This document shows positions 27,401 through 41,800 of a DNA stretch of 64,000 nucleotides, one piece after another. The first letter of the stretch is position 1. Every line of letters starts with the position of its first letter. The DNA comes from Apostichopus japonicus (lineage: Eukaryota > Echinodermata > Holothuroidea > Aspidochirotida > Stichopodidae), in NCBI RefSeq assembly GCF_037975245.1, contig NC_092583.1, forward strand, positions 2,657,264-2,721,263, read 5' to 3'. The notes beneath the pieces were generated by a model. The model did not search any database and was not told where the DNA came from. It worked only from the letters and a program-made list of their open reading frames with translations. Made by a program: the position numbers and the translations under genes.

Positions 27401-30400
27401 CATTTAGATATAAGCTTTGATATAGTTAAACCTAAAATATTAATAGCAAAATGTTCGCTGCTCAGACACTCAAACTTCCATAAACTTTGAATTGTTTTTA
27501 AAGTGTTTCGACTTCATTGCTTAGTTTTTGTCCCCAGTTCAGTGGCATGTGCTGGATAAAAAGATTCATTCTTCTGGCCAGCTTGGATGAAGGCTTTTAA
27601 TACATGCACGTAGGGGTCACTAAAGATCATCATTATGGATTTATTTTTTTATTTATTTATCGTAAAGGTGAATGTTAAAATCAAATTTTAGGCAGATAAT
27701 ATTAAGGAATGTTGAACATGCTTTTGGAGTGCATGTAAACAAGAGGGATGGTTTATCAAATAAATTACAGCATGAGGAAAATGTATGTTGGTGATAGGTC
27801 ATGTGGTCAAAACGCAGACATCTTGCATGCGAACACCGAGAATGAACAGATAATGATGATGATGATGGCTTTACCCTCGGAATGAGGCCCTGTTTTGTAT
27901 TTGCGTCTAAGGCTGTTTCCGATGGCAACGGCATGATATAGCCTTGATTATCTAATGGGGGTATTCATTGGTAGATTTGAAGCAAATTTTAGATTGCATC
28001 GATATATATATCAAGTGCGACCATTAAACGGATGAGCCAGCCAGGGAGCGAATCATTTCGTTTGTAGATGGGGAAAGAAATGCTCAACGGTTGAGGATGC
28101 ATGCAATCTCCCATTATTCTCATGCTACAGTTTATAATGAATTAGTCTTAATATTTGAATTTGAAGTTCTGTTATGAAAGGTAGTTCAAGTTTTTAGCAC
28201 GTTTTCCTACCTAGATATGAAAGTAATAAAAGAAAAACGAAACAGAATAAATATTGAAAATTTTTTAAGATAACTGAAGATAAAACATCGTATAATTTGT
28301 TTCTCACATTTTGATAGATGAACTGGTTCAGAATGAAGTTAACTATATTTTTACTTGAAAAAGACAATGGTCAACTTCATATTTATTTTCAATTTAATTA
28401 AGGAATGACAGAGTGTTTAGTCAGAGAAGATAGGTAGTATAAACTGCTGGTTAAGTACATTTGAATTTGTGACACATGCACTAACACCTGCCATAATGAT
28501 GACATTGTTGTCAGAACAATAACATAATGAGGGGCACTGAGTCCAGACTTCTCCTGTTCTTAACTTCAATGGGCCAGAAACCCAACCGCCATCTGTGTCT
28601 TATATGACAGAGATCTTTGTGATTAACCAAACCACCCCCCCACTCCTCCCAAAACAGTATAACATGATTGGGATATCCTAGTGTAAATTGTCCTATCTAG
28701 ATGCTGTCATTTTGTAAATCTATGATGTCATAGATCCTCTAGGATCCACTAGGATCTGACACCTTTGACCTATGACCTGAACCTTGTATCCAACAAACGG
28801 TAAATTCTCGACTCGTAATTTTGTCCAGCGAATGTGATGAACTCTTAGACCTATTCTTCTTGCTTGTTTGTATTGTTGAAATTATTCGGTTTTTAACATC
28901 AATGTCTTAACTTTTAATTCTTTCTCCAGAGGTTGGTGCCAATGACGAGGACCAAATTCATGAGATTTATATCATTGATACCAACATGGTGTATAGGCTG
29001 CAGGGTTCCTCCCTGGAGCCGTACGATGACTACTGGGCTACCATCCTCAAATATGAGATGCTGAAAACAGAAGAGGTGAGAGTCCTCTATTATCTCGAGG
29101 CAACCTTTTTTGAGTGTTTTGAACAATTTTTACACCCAAAGGTGCCATTATTCAACGGAGCGGTATTCACAATAAGATGGCGACTCATCAAACTAAGATA
29201 CTCTATTGTAGATTTTTTTTTCATCAGAAGGATCTTAATTCTCGAGTGATTCATGTTTCCAAATCAATATCAAATATTTTGTCGCCAGACACTTTTTGGC
29301 ATGTAATGATGAAAATGCATATCTTTATATCAAGAATTCCCAAATATTTTGTTTAAGCATTTTCTTCATATTTGTACCAAAAAGAGAAACCATAGGAAAA
29401 AAATCTTCATTGCTACAAAGAGGTTTCAATATCCACTAATAATTTTCAGTAGTCCACTCAAAATGCTACTTTAGATATTTTTGTTGCTTGGAGGCCCTGA
29501 CCCCCAAAATGACTGTGCTTTAATAGGCCCTGCTTGATGATAATGGAGATAGGTCTGCTAGGGGTACTGTAAATAAACAAATGGCCAAGGAGGAGGGGTG
29601 GAAGGGGGTGGGGGGAGGAGGGGTAGCATTATTCTTCAGAGAATGAAACTGTCTGTAGAAGCTAAGGTATGACTAGCTCTGTTAAGATGATGCAGTAATA
29701 GCATTGTACTTTGGAGGATATGATGGGATAGGATAGGATATGATGGGATAGGATATAATACTAACATACCTTGCAAAGAGAATTAATACAGTTACTCTTT
29801 AATAGTAGTCCAAGCAATAAGATCTGTCCATTACTAGTGATCAGCTAGAGATAATATCTCTTGTTCATATGTCTTCTTTTTTTTTTTTTGTGTACGGTTC
29901 ATTTTTGTTGCCTCTCCAGATCCTGGTCTTTGACTTTGGGAGTGAACTCTACATCTGGCAGGGAAAGAAGTCCCATCCAAAGCAGCGGAAGAAGGCCATC
30001 CAACTAGCTCACCTGCTTTTTCAGAGAGGCTATGATTATTCCAAGTATGACCTTAATCCTCTCAATCCCCAGGAGAAGGATGATCCGGACAAGAAGGCTG
30101 ACCAGAGACCCGACTGGGTTCTCTTTGCCAAGGTATAGAATCCAGATAGTAGCCAATCAGTGACTTGGAATAGATAGCTGGATAGCCATTTGTAGTAGCC
30201 AGATAGTAGCCAAAGAGTGACTTGGGATAGCTGGTAGCCGGATAGCCATGTGTAGTAGCCAGATAGTAGCCAATCAGTGACTTGGAATAGATAGCTGGAT
30301 AGCCATTTGTAGTAGCCAGATAGTAGCCAAAGAGTGACTTGGGATAGCTGGTAGCCGGATAGCCATGTGTAGTAGCCAGATAGTAGCCAAAGAGTGACTT

Positions 30401-33400
30401 GGGATAGCTGGTAGCCGGATAGCCATGTGTAGTAGCCAGATAGTAGCCAAAGAGTGACTTGGGATAGCTGGTAGCCGGATAGCCATTTGTAGTAGCCAGA
30501 TAGTAGCCAAAGAGTGACTTGGGATAGCTGGTAGCCGGGTAGCCATTTGTAGTAGCCAGATAGTAGCCAAAGAGTGACTTGGGATAGCTGGTAGCCGGAT
30601 AGCCATGTGTAGTAGCCAGATAGTAGCCAAAGAGTGACTTGGGATAGCTGGTAGCCGGATAGCCATGTGTAGTAGCCAGATAGTAGCCAAAGAGTGACTT
30701 GGGATAGCTGGTAGCCGGATAGCCATTTGTAGTAGCCAGATAGTAGCCAAAGAGTGACTTGGGATAGCTGGTAGCTGGGTAGCCATTTGTAGTAGCCAGA
30801 TAGTAGCCAAAGAGTGACTTGGGATAGCTGGTAGCTGGGTAGCCATGTGTAGTAGCCAGATAGTAGCCAAAGAGTGACTTGGGATAGCTGGTAGCTGGGT
30901 AGCCATTTGTAGTAGCCAGATAGTAGCCAAAGAGTGACTTGGGATAGCTGGTAGCCGGGTAGCCATTTGTAGTAGCCAGATAGTAGCCAAAGAGTGACTT
31001 GGGATAGCTGGTAGCCGGATAGCCATTTGTAGTAGCCAGATAGTAGCCAATCAGTGACTTGGAAAGATAGCTGGGTAGCCATTTGTAGTAGCCAGATAGT
31101 AGCCAATCAGTGACTTGGAAAGATAGCTGGGTAGCCATTTGTAGTAGCCAGATAGTAGCCAAAGAGTGACTTGGAATAGATAGCTGGGTAGCCATTTGTA
31201 GTAGCCAGATAGTAGCCAAAGAGTGACTTGGAATAGATAGCTGGGTAGCCATTTGTAGTAGCCAGATAGTAGCCAAAGAGTGACTTGGGATAGCTGGTAG
31301 CCGGATAGCCATGTGTAGTAGCCAGATAGTAGCCAAAGAGTGACTTGGGATAGCTGGTAGCCGGATAGCCATGTGTAGTAGCCAGATAGTAGCCAAAGAG
31401 TGACTTGGGATAGCTGGTAGCCGGATAGCCATGTGTAGTAGCCAGATAGTAGCCAAAGAGTGACTTGGGATAGCTGGTAGCCGGATAGCCATGTGTAGTA
31501 GCCAGATAGTAGCCAAAGAGTGACTTGGGATAGCTGGTAGCCGGATAGCCATGTGTAGTAGCCAGATAGTAGCCAAACAGTGGCTTGGGATAGCCGGATA
31601 GTATCCTCATTGTGTGGTAGCCAGGTGGTAGCCAAACAGTGACTTAGGATAGCTGGATAGTGAAACAGAAGTATCCTCTTTGTGTGGTAGCCAGATAGTA
31701 GCCAAATAGTTTTAGTAAGATCACATGTACCTTGTATAAGGAGTAATTTATGTAGTATCGCATTGCAAAATGCTATGCAGAATGGTCAAGTTGCTCTACA
31801 AGTGCTAAGATGTGCAGAAGTTTAAGTACACAGGAAAAATAAAGTATTTTTGTAACAGGAAAAACTTCAGAACCTTCAAACTTACTACACAAACTTGGAA
31901 CAACCAAATTGTTTCCTTGAGTATGCCTTAAATAGTATCAATAAATAGTATCAATAAATAGTATCAATAAATAGTATCAATAATTGGTATCAAATACATC
32001 AGCAAGTAAGTATCTTACTTATATTAGCCAAAAAGTAGCAAGCAAGAATGTTATATATGGTAGCCTCATAGCAACAAGGTAGCAAGCACCTTGTATGTAG
32101 AACATATTCAGTGCCTTATACATCGTGTCCGGAGTGTAACGAGAAAGTGACTTCAATTCCTAATAAAATATTAATATTTATGTTATGTGTGTAACACTTT
32201 ACAATCATTAACAAACAAGGACCTTTTTCCGTATTGGTTTTGTCTTCATCCAGACCAGTGAACATATGGAGACCATATTATTCCAGAGTAAATTCAGTGA
32301 TTGGCCAAATGAATCTCAAATCATCAAAGTTAAACGAAATGATAAAGAACAGAAGGTATAGTATACTCTCCCTTTGGATTGATTGATTTAATGATTGAAT
32401 TTTATTGACTGATTTTTTATTTATTTATTTTTGTATTTGTTCATTCATCCATTTATTCATTTATTTATTTTATAATTGTTATAATGTTATGACGTAAATC
32501 AAATCATTTTCTTAATTTGAAGCAAAACTTGTATTAAATTACGTTGTTTGTTTGTTCATTTGCAACCATTGTTACCAATAAATGGAAGAAAAAAGGAAAA
32601 AGAAAAAAAGGCTGTTGCCGTCAAATGAATGCTGCATCCACTATATAAAGAACATTTAAAAAAATACAAGGCAAATAAAAAAAAATTATTTATTTATTTA
32701 TTGATTGATGATTGATTGATTGATTTTTATTTATTTGTTTATTTATTTAAATGATCAATGTAGGTTTTTTTCCCCATTTTATTAGTAACTTGTCTTTATT
32801 CTCATTACAGGAGGCCTTGCCAGAGATCGTTCCCTTCGATGCTAAACTGATGATACAGCCAACCAAAGAAAGAGTAAATGTCATTTTGGAAGGTACTAAT
32901 GTAGGAAGGGGTACAGGTGAGTGACTTTATGATTGCTTCATACCCACCCCCCCCCCTCTATTCCACCTCAACCCCACAGGAACCCCAAACAATCATAGCT
33001 TTTTATCAATTTTATTGCAGTTTTAATTATTAAACTAAAGTGCAACTTTTAATTTGTCAGTTACTGTGTGATTTGCTGTGAATGTAATTTATATTCTAAA
33101 ACAGACTGTTATCTCAAAGATTATCCCATCTTTAAAGTTTGAGTGAAGATAGTCTGTGTTGGTCATTTTTCAGAGAAGTGGGACCCCCCCCCAAAAAAAA
33201 AGAAGGAGCATATAATCCGAAATTGTTTTGTATGTAATGTCTCGTCTAGATGGCAACACTAACTTAGCAGAATTACAGCTGTTTCTCGTAAAATGGGCAG
33301 AAAATGCTACAATGAATATTTTGTGGTGTTCATCTGTATACTGCCCCCAAATATGCTAAAAAGTAAAACAAAACAAATGGTGATTCATGTTCAAACTTTG

Positions 33401-36400
33401 ACCAGTATCTTACTTCCATTCTGAAAATGGTTTTCTCATCAATGAGGCATTTAATCGCCTGATGGGGTTTCTCCAGCATTTCCATAGAGGGCGCTGTGCA
33501 TCGGTCCTTATGTGCGTAAATATATGCTGCTTCCAGATAAGAATAACACAATTGTGTGAAAGAGCTCACAAGACTTGCATACTGACACGCATGGCTGATT
33601 GACAAGTTTCAATGTTTCACTTGTGCAGTTTGACTGAACAAAAACATTTTTAAAGAAGGGAAGTTAAGGTGCTTGAAACAATTAGTTTAAACTTGAAATT
33701 TTGAAAAAAAAGTTTTAAAAGATCTCTTTTTCAATAAACTACCAACAAAAATTTTATAACCTACAAGCGATCAACTCACTTTTACCATTATCTACAGTCA
33801 GAGAATGCATGTTGGCAGGTATTGTGGGACTAGATAGGACCAACATGATAGCGCCCTCTATTATTGAGAATGGACAAAGCCCCATTAAACATTATGTAAT
33901 GTCTGAGACTAATTTGAAGTGTCCACTCATCCAAGAGAGAAATTTATGAAAAATGTTAACACATCTTTCGCATGCTAAACTTTTGAGGCAAGACGGATAA
34001 AACATGTCCTATTGGAATGCATGAAGTGTTTTGCAAATATTCAATATGGTATGTCTGAAATATTTGCCCCAGGTTTGTTTCCAAATCCCTTTTTTGCAGT
34101 GCTGTAAATAACCAGAATTTATCCCAAAAGTCAGCTCCTACAGCAGATGCTTTCAATATCAAGCTCTCCGCCTCATTGTACCAACGAAATTGTCGTGTGG
34201 CCTGAATAATAATCGCATATTTATTCAACAAACAGTTTCAGAAATGTCATTTTATTATTAAATGAACGATATTTTGTATAAAAGTGGAAGCAAGCGTTAT
34301 TTGAAATTTGCAAATCATGATTTAAATTACCTCTACTAACTGCATGATGAGTTAATGTTGCAAAACTAATTTGTTTTTCTTCTAATTTTTGTCTCTTTTG
34401 CATGGTGTGTTGTCCTCCCATCTACCCAAACACCTCCCCACCACCACCATCATCATCATCTTCATCTTCGTTTGCTGATGCCATATTTGTCAGGTCTGGA
34501 TGTCATGCCGTGCAATAACAATTACAACACAGGTAAATATTCCTAGTGATTGTGATTCAAAGTCTGGGTGTAGACTGTGCCTTTGTTATTATCAGACCTG
34601 CACATATTACAGACTTGATGTCATTGTGTCCCACCAGTAGATAGGTGAGGCTGTGCCTCATTGTGGTATATTCAGACCTATAGATAGTTGAGTCTGTGCC
34701 TCATTGTGGTATAGTCAAACATGTAGATAGTTGAGGCTGTGCCTCATTGTGGTATAGTCAAACCTATAGATAGTTGAGTCTGTGCCTCATTGTGGTATAG
34801 CCAGACCTGTAGATAGTTGAGGCTGTGCCTCAGTGTGGTATAGTCAAACCTGTAGATAGTTGAGGCTGTGCCTCATTGTGGTATAGTCAACTATAGATAA
34901 GCTGTATATCATTATGCTTTAATTATGCAAATGTATAGAGAGTGTAGGCTATACCTCAGTGTGGTATATTCAGACATGCAGATGGTTGAGGCTGTGCCTC
35001 AGTATTGCATAGTGAACAATATAGATGTAGATAAGCTGTATATCATTATGCTTTAATTATGCAAATGTATAGAGAGTGTAGGCTATACCTCAATATGGTA
35101 TATTCATACATGCAGATGGTTGAGGCTGTGCCTCATTGTGGTATAGTCAGACCTGTAGATAGTTGAGGCTGTGCCTCAGAATTTCATAGTCAACAATATA
35201 GACGTAGATAAGCTGTATGTCATGATGCTTTAGTATGCAAATGTATAGAAAAGTGCAGGCTATACCTCAATATGGTATAGTCAGACCTATAGATAGTTGT
35301 GGCTGTGCCTCAGTGCATATAATCAACACTGTAAATAGGTGAGGCTGTACCTCATATTGTGTAGTCAACAATATAGACATATATAAGCTGTATAGCATTA
35401 TAGTTTAATATGCAAATGTATAGAAAGTGTAGGCTATACCTCAATATAGTATAGTCAGACCTGTAGATAGTTGAGGCTGTGCCTCAGCATGATATAATCA
35501 GAACTGTAGACTTGATATCATTGTGCTTTATGCAGAGCTGTATATAGTATCGGCCATGTAATGCAGGTATTGGAGGTTGTGCCTCAGCGAGATTTTAGAT
35601 TGTTGTGTTTCCAATTGCAGAATTATTTCACATTATGAGTGGCTCATGAAAACACTCGCTTCTAAAATGAATTGATTTACAAGTTGTGTTTGGAACTTTT
35701 TTGATCTTTCAAAGTTTTTCTTATAAAAATATCTAAAAGTGTCAAAGGAAAAACTAAAATACCTGTAAAAAATACTTTCGCTGTTTTATATATAGTTGTG
35801 AAATAGTGCCACCTCTTGTCTGACAGTGAAAAGTAAGTATTTCTTAGTTTTTCTCTCAATTTTGAAGAAGTATTTTTTGCAGTTTTACTTCATGATTGTA
35901 TCTATCGTTATTACTCATGCAGAGTACTTTGATAAGGTCGAGAGGCGGGGTAATAAGATAACAACCCTCTCGGTGATGGTGTGGCATGTCTTGGAATACA
36001 CACACAGCATCGTTCCCGAGGAATGCTTAGGGCAGCTTCACGAAGGAGACACGTATGTGGTCAGGTGGCAATACAGGATAGAAGCAGCTGGTAAGTTATC
36101 TTTTATTATGATGTATGCTCCTTTAAAGCTTTTGTTTACATTGTCCCTCCTATTCTTCCTCCTCTTCTCCTCCCCCCCTCCATCATATCCTTTCTCCACT
36201 GCCTCTCACCATCTTTCCCCTCCTTCCACCCCCCTGCCCCTTCCAGTTCCCATTACCTCTCCTCCTCTTTTCATCCCCTCCTCCTCTTTTCATCCCCTCC
36301 TCCTCTCCTCCCCCTCCTCCTACTCCTCCTACTCCATCCCCCTCTGTATCAAGCCAATGGTAGGAGTACTAAAGAGAACAACATTTGTCAGCATTCTGTC

Positions 36401-38785
36401 ATAAGTTTCTGTGACGGCATCTTTGTAGAATCAAGCTTTGAGGATAATCAATCTTGTGAGGCTGAGTTGATTAAATGTGTTAATTCATTCATTGCTTAAA
36501 CAAGAAATTACCAGTTTTGATGATACTTAGTTAAAACAAGTTAAGTTAAGTTAGTTAGTTAAAACAAATTTTTTGCAAAAATCTATCTACAGGTGCGAGG
36601 TCATTAAAAGGCCATGCGTCCAAGTGGGGTCAAGGTGGTGGAAGAGAGCGTTGTGCTTATTTCTTCTGGCAGGGTAGCAAAAGTACTATTAATGAGAAGG
36701 GAGCGTCGGCTCTGATGACCGTTGAACTGGACAGCGAGAGAGGTCCTCAGAGGCAGGTGATTCAGGGAAAGGAACCAGCCGTGTTCTTGCATCTCTTTAA
36801 AGGAAGGATGATGGTGCACATAGGCAAGAGGGAGGAGGAGGAAACCAATAGCCAAGGTGAGGCAAGGGGGCATTGAGGGGGGTATAGGGGGTGGGGGAGC
36901 TAACAGGTAGTTAGATTGGGAGGAATGGGAGGGTAGATGGTACACACAGGGACAATTGAGGAGGGTAGAGGGGGGTGGGGGAGCTAACAGGTAGTTAGAT
37001 TGGGAGGAATGGGAGGGTAGATGGTACACACAGGGACGAGGGAGGAGGTAGATATAAATAGCCACGGTGAGGCAAGGGGGCATTGAGGTGTTAGTGGGAA
37101 AGGGTTTATAGGAGGGTGAATAGCAGTGGGGGTGGGGAAAGGTTAATGGAAGACTTTTAAAAGGCAAGTAAATGTGTTGGTAAATAAAAGTGAGGGTTAA
37201 CAAAAAGGTTAAATATTGGGGAAAAAGTGAGGGAGTTTAAGCAAGGGTATATGGGAGGGTTAGTAGGAGGGTAAATGGGTTAATTGAGGAGGGTCAATGA
37301 GAGGATGGATGGTATTCATAGGGAAGATGGAAGATGATAAAATCAACAGCCACAGTGGTGGATTCATTTATAAATGGAAGGGTTATTAGTAGGGTAGATT
37401 AGGAGGGTATGTAAGAGGATAGATAAGAGGGTAGAGAGAAGCAGATACCTGCAAAGAATCCTCTTGCAGTATTGGAGCATCTTTTCGAGACATTTCATCC
37501 ATCCCAGCAGTCAATATGAATTCATGGATGGTATCATTTGTAGGTTCATTTATCCTGGTCTTTGGTTTTCAGGTTCCTATCGGTTATATTACATTAAGGG
37601 TGAGATTGAGATGGAGGCCTGTCTGGTGGAGGTCCCCTGTAAGATGAAGATGCTGCGGTCTCGTACTTCCTTTGTCCTTCTCAACCTGGAGGACGTTGAC
37701 AAGGACAAAGCTAGTATCCATATATGGCACGGCGTCAAATCATCGGAGGTGACCAGAAAGACAACCAAATTTGCTGCCGAGAAGCTGAAAGAATTGTGAG
37801 TACTAGAAGAGATGGAATTTTTTTCTGTTTTTTTAAATATTTTTAATGAGAGAAATAATGCCGATACTTTCCCCTGTTATCAGTCTATTGTTGCATATTT
37901 ATTATTGCCCAGTTTTGTATAATCAGCTGAGTATTAGTGTGTCAGAGCTTAATAATGACAATAATGATAACAACTCAGTCTAGATCTTTATATGCAAATC
38001 AGGGTTGGCCTTGGGTGCATCAATATAATACACCTACCCTTAGTGACGATAATTTGTTTATTAGTTAGTAGACACTACAGTAAGTATTACAATAGTCATC
38101 TCATGTATGGAACACTAATCAGCAATGAAACAATACATTCATAACTGTGTACGTATTTGGGTTTTTAAGGTATTATCTGTTATTGAAACCTCAGCAGATT
38201 TAAAATAGACAGTTAAGTGACTTTTTGAGTAATTAAGATGACCTTGTAGAGGCCCTCTAATTGCCCCAGGCCAGGGGATGAAGCTCCACCCCCTCCCTTA
38301 TCCCCTCCTCCATCTAATCAGCCCTGTCAATCATTGACCAATTGATTTCTTAGAAGCATATTTGGGGGCAATGGAAATCACCTTTTAAGAAAGCAACGAT
38401 CTTTCTCTTTTTCAGCGTTCCAATGGAAGCCGGTTTAAAGCTTGAATGTCAAGCAACGATTGAAGAAATGGAAGAAGGAAAAGAGACGGATAGCTTCTTT
38501 AAAGCCGTCGGGAAGGATCGTACCTCGTATGATAGTGCAATAGATGGTGAGTGTTTGTAGTAAGCAAGCATAAACATTTCTCTGTGGGTGAGACCCTCAA
38601 ATTTAGGCTGGAATGAGTAGAGATGGCCAGAATGCATTTATGGAAGGGATCTGTATCTCTTGAAGAAAAACAACAACAACAACAAAGTTTGTTTTTGCTT
38701 GTGTCATTATTTATATGGATTAGTGTTCATGTCTGGCCAAACTGGGAGTGTTGGATTAGTTTGCTGTGTTAAACCTAAACAGTCA

Positions 38786-38828
<43 letters not shown>

Positions 38829-41800
38829 AGTCAATCTGTCAGTGATTGAAACAGTCAGTGCAGGTCTGTTGTTTGACCTATTCTTTCATTGATAAATATT
38901 ATCTTCATTTTCATGTTTACATTTCTTTTTGATTTTTCCAAACTTTTTTCCTTATTTGCTACTTGTATTATTTCTTAACCCTTTCTCTCTATTTGTACTT
39001 TTTATTATGTCTAAACATTCTCTTTTTATTCTTATTTGTTACTTTCATTATGATTCATATCTTTATTTGCTACTCACAACTTTTTTGTATTTTTTGTTTG
39101 TTTGTTTCATACAGATAACCTCAAGTATAACTATACATTGAGGGTATTTCACTTAACAAGTTCCTCAGGTGTCTTTGTTGCAAATGAAATTTTGAATACC
39201 TCCAGAACCGAGGACCATATCACCCCTTACCCCTGCTTGCAGTCAGATTTATACACCGCACAACAGCCAGGTGAGTCTTGCATGGTTCAGAAGATGTAAA
39301 TTTTAAGGGGATACAATCCCAGCCTGTTACCTTTGGCTTTATATTTGACTGAGATTTTTGTGAAGAATAACTCTCTCAAACAGCTAAGAAAAATCTTCCT
39401 CCCTTTGGGAGATATCCTAGTTTAACAGCCATGTCCGAGGGGTGGGTGGGGGGGTGGGGGCTGTCATTCTGTAAATCTGTGATGTCGTAGTGCCATTATA
39501 GGATCTGGAACCAACTACTTTTTCACCTCTTCGTATTTAAATATTTTCAAGGTAGATTGTTAACAGTGTTGACACTGAATCCAATGTCATCATGAGGTCA
39601 TGTTAAGAGCTTCAATATTTTAGATTTTAGTATTTGCAAAACCCATCTCCATTATAGAAATTAAACATTGTCATAAATAATGAAATATGAAGATGTCATA
39701 TTTAGACTTGATCAAGTCCTTGTGCCTTGTGGGTGTGAAGAAACATTTAAATCATTGATATCTCCCAAGTGGGATATGATATTTCTTTCTCTGTTTGTGG
39801 GAGGTGTTGATGACAGTTATCTCTATCACATATTACACCAATTATGATGGTAGGGCTGGTTTGTCTCTCCTGGCTGTGGGGGAAGGGTTGAGAAGGAAGC
39901 GGGGGAGTGGTGAGGGGGTGGGGGAGTTGTTGATGACAGTTATCTCTATCACATATTACACCAATTATGATGGTAGGGCTGGTTTGTCTCTCCTGGCTGT
40001 GGGGGAAGGGTTGAGAAGGAAGCAGGATCGGGGGGAGGGTGGTGGGGGTGTTGTTTGTGACAGTTATCTCTATCACATATACACCAATAATAAGAATAAA
40101 ACACTGAAAGTAACTATGCAAATAAAATGCATAATAATAGGATATAGGTAATATTTGGAAATGAACCTTTGGAAGGAACATTGAAATAAAAAGAAATTAT
40201 TTGTTATTTCTGTAAACAACCTCACAAAGGACAATGGAAGAGGTTTTCTTTCAGATTTTATGATCCACAAACTAATCACTTCAAATGTTATTCATTGTTG
40301 ATAATGGTACGAGCCATTTTTTTCTTTTGTTATGTTATGTCACTTTTAATCCCATTGTCATCTTTTGTCTTTTGTATAGCTCTGTTTGTCATCGATAACC
40401 AGTACGAAGTTTATTTATGGCAAGGCTGGTGGCCAGAAGATAGGCAGTCAGAGGACTCCCCCAAAACAACTGGATCGGCTCAACTCAAGTTTAATCTGGA
40501 GAGGAAGTGTGCAATGGAGACAGTTCTAGCTTACTGCAAAGGTAACATCTTTTATAGTATTTAAATTAATTGCATCTTTTGTGTTTTAATTAGTGATTGC
40601 ACCTCTGTGTTGTGGTACTGGTCATTCCTTAGCTCTCATTCTATTTGTGATTCCCTCGACGGAGGGGGATGGGGGGGCGTCATGGAGTCGTTTAAAGAAA
40701 GACAAAAAGAAAATGTGTTATATGCCTATGTGGTCACAATGTTTTAAATCTTACAATTAAGTGCTTTCTTGTTGTTTCCCCCCCCCCCCCCATAACTAAG
40801 CAAAACGTCCCCTCGATGGAGATGGGTTGTAGGGGGTTGGGGGGAGGGGGAACAATGGTCTTTATAAGAATCTTAACATTTCTAGATATGCCACTATAGT
40901 CACAATGCTTCATCATATCAAACCTTACAGCAAAGTTGGACCATTCCTCCTGTGATTATCATAAACTCGTGAGAACCTTGTGTTTCAAATGTTGTCACAG
41001 GTCAAGGACCAAGGCAGTCTTCCACTGAATCTCCACCAAGTGTCACTTTCTTTGGGCTTCTTTGTTTAAATATCTAGTTATTTGAAGCAAATGTAGCTAC
41101 TGCAATATTTGTATTTTGAAAATATTGCTCCTTTCCCCTTCCTGTTGCACATAGCATAGGCTGTATGTTAATAGGTCAATATTTTAAAGGTTTGGTGAAG
41201 TAGAAAGCCAATTAGTATTGATTGCTTTGAGCTTACTATATCCAAGGTTCTATATATCTCTGTCTTTTGAAATCGTTCTCAGAGAAAAACCCGAAGAAAC
41301 CTCCCGAGGCCTACCTGATCCATGCAGGTTTGGAACTGCAGATGTTTATCAACCTATTCCCTACCTGGGATATGAGAGAAGATGTTGCACAAATTAATAA
41401 AAAGGTAGGTGGGAATATTTAGATGAATAAAATACAAATATGAAAGATTGTTTAATTAGTATTGGGAAAATCAACTGTAAATTTAATCAGTTTTGTTGTT
41501 GTTTGTTTGTTGTGTTTGTCATCCTCAGATAAAGAGAGCAAATAGACCCTGTAACTCCCAAGACTAGCTTTACTGTTGCAGTATTATTTGACCTGTCCAA
41601 ATGTTCTCAATTTTCCCTTCTTTGGTCACAACAATAGGCCTACCTGACATTTAACTAAACTGATTGCGTAATACAAACTGAGATTTTGAAATTGATCATC
41701 CACTAGTCTGAACATACATTACCATATCAAAGTGGCAACTAATGAGAATAATTATGTATTTATGCCATTTCTTTTGTACTCTGTTTGCAAACTGATTAAC

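Noticed and set aside
30036-31635. Several long minus-strand open frames (up to about 500 codons) with repeated [19 protein letters not shown]-like text
   Set aside because: They are translations of a 60-bp minisatellite whose period is divisible by 3, so stops are absent by arithmetic. They lie antisense to a supervillin intron.
36604-37203. A 199-codon minus-strand frame
   Set aside because: Antisense to a secure supervillin exon and its G-rich intronic repeat; composition is Pro/Leu/Ser low complexity.
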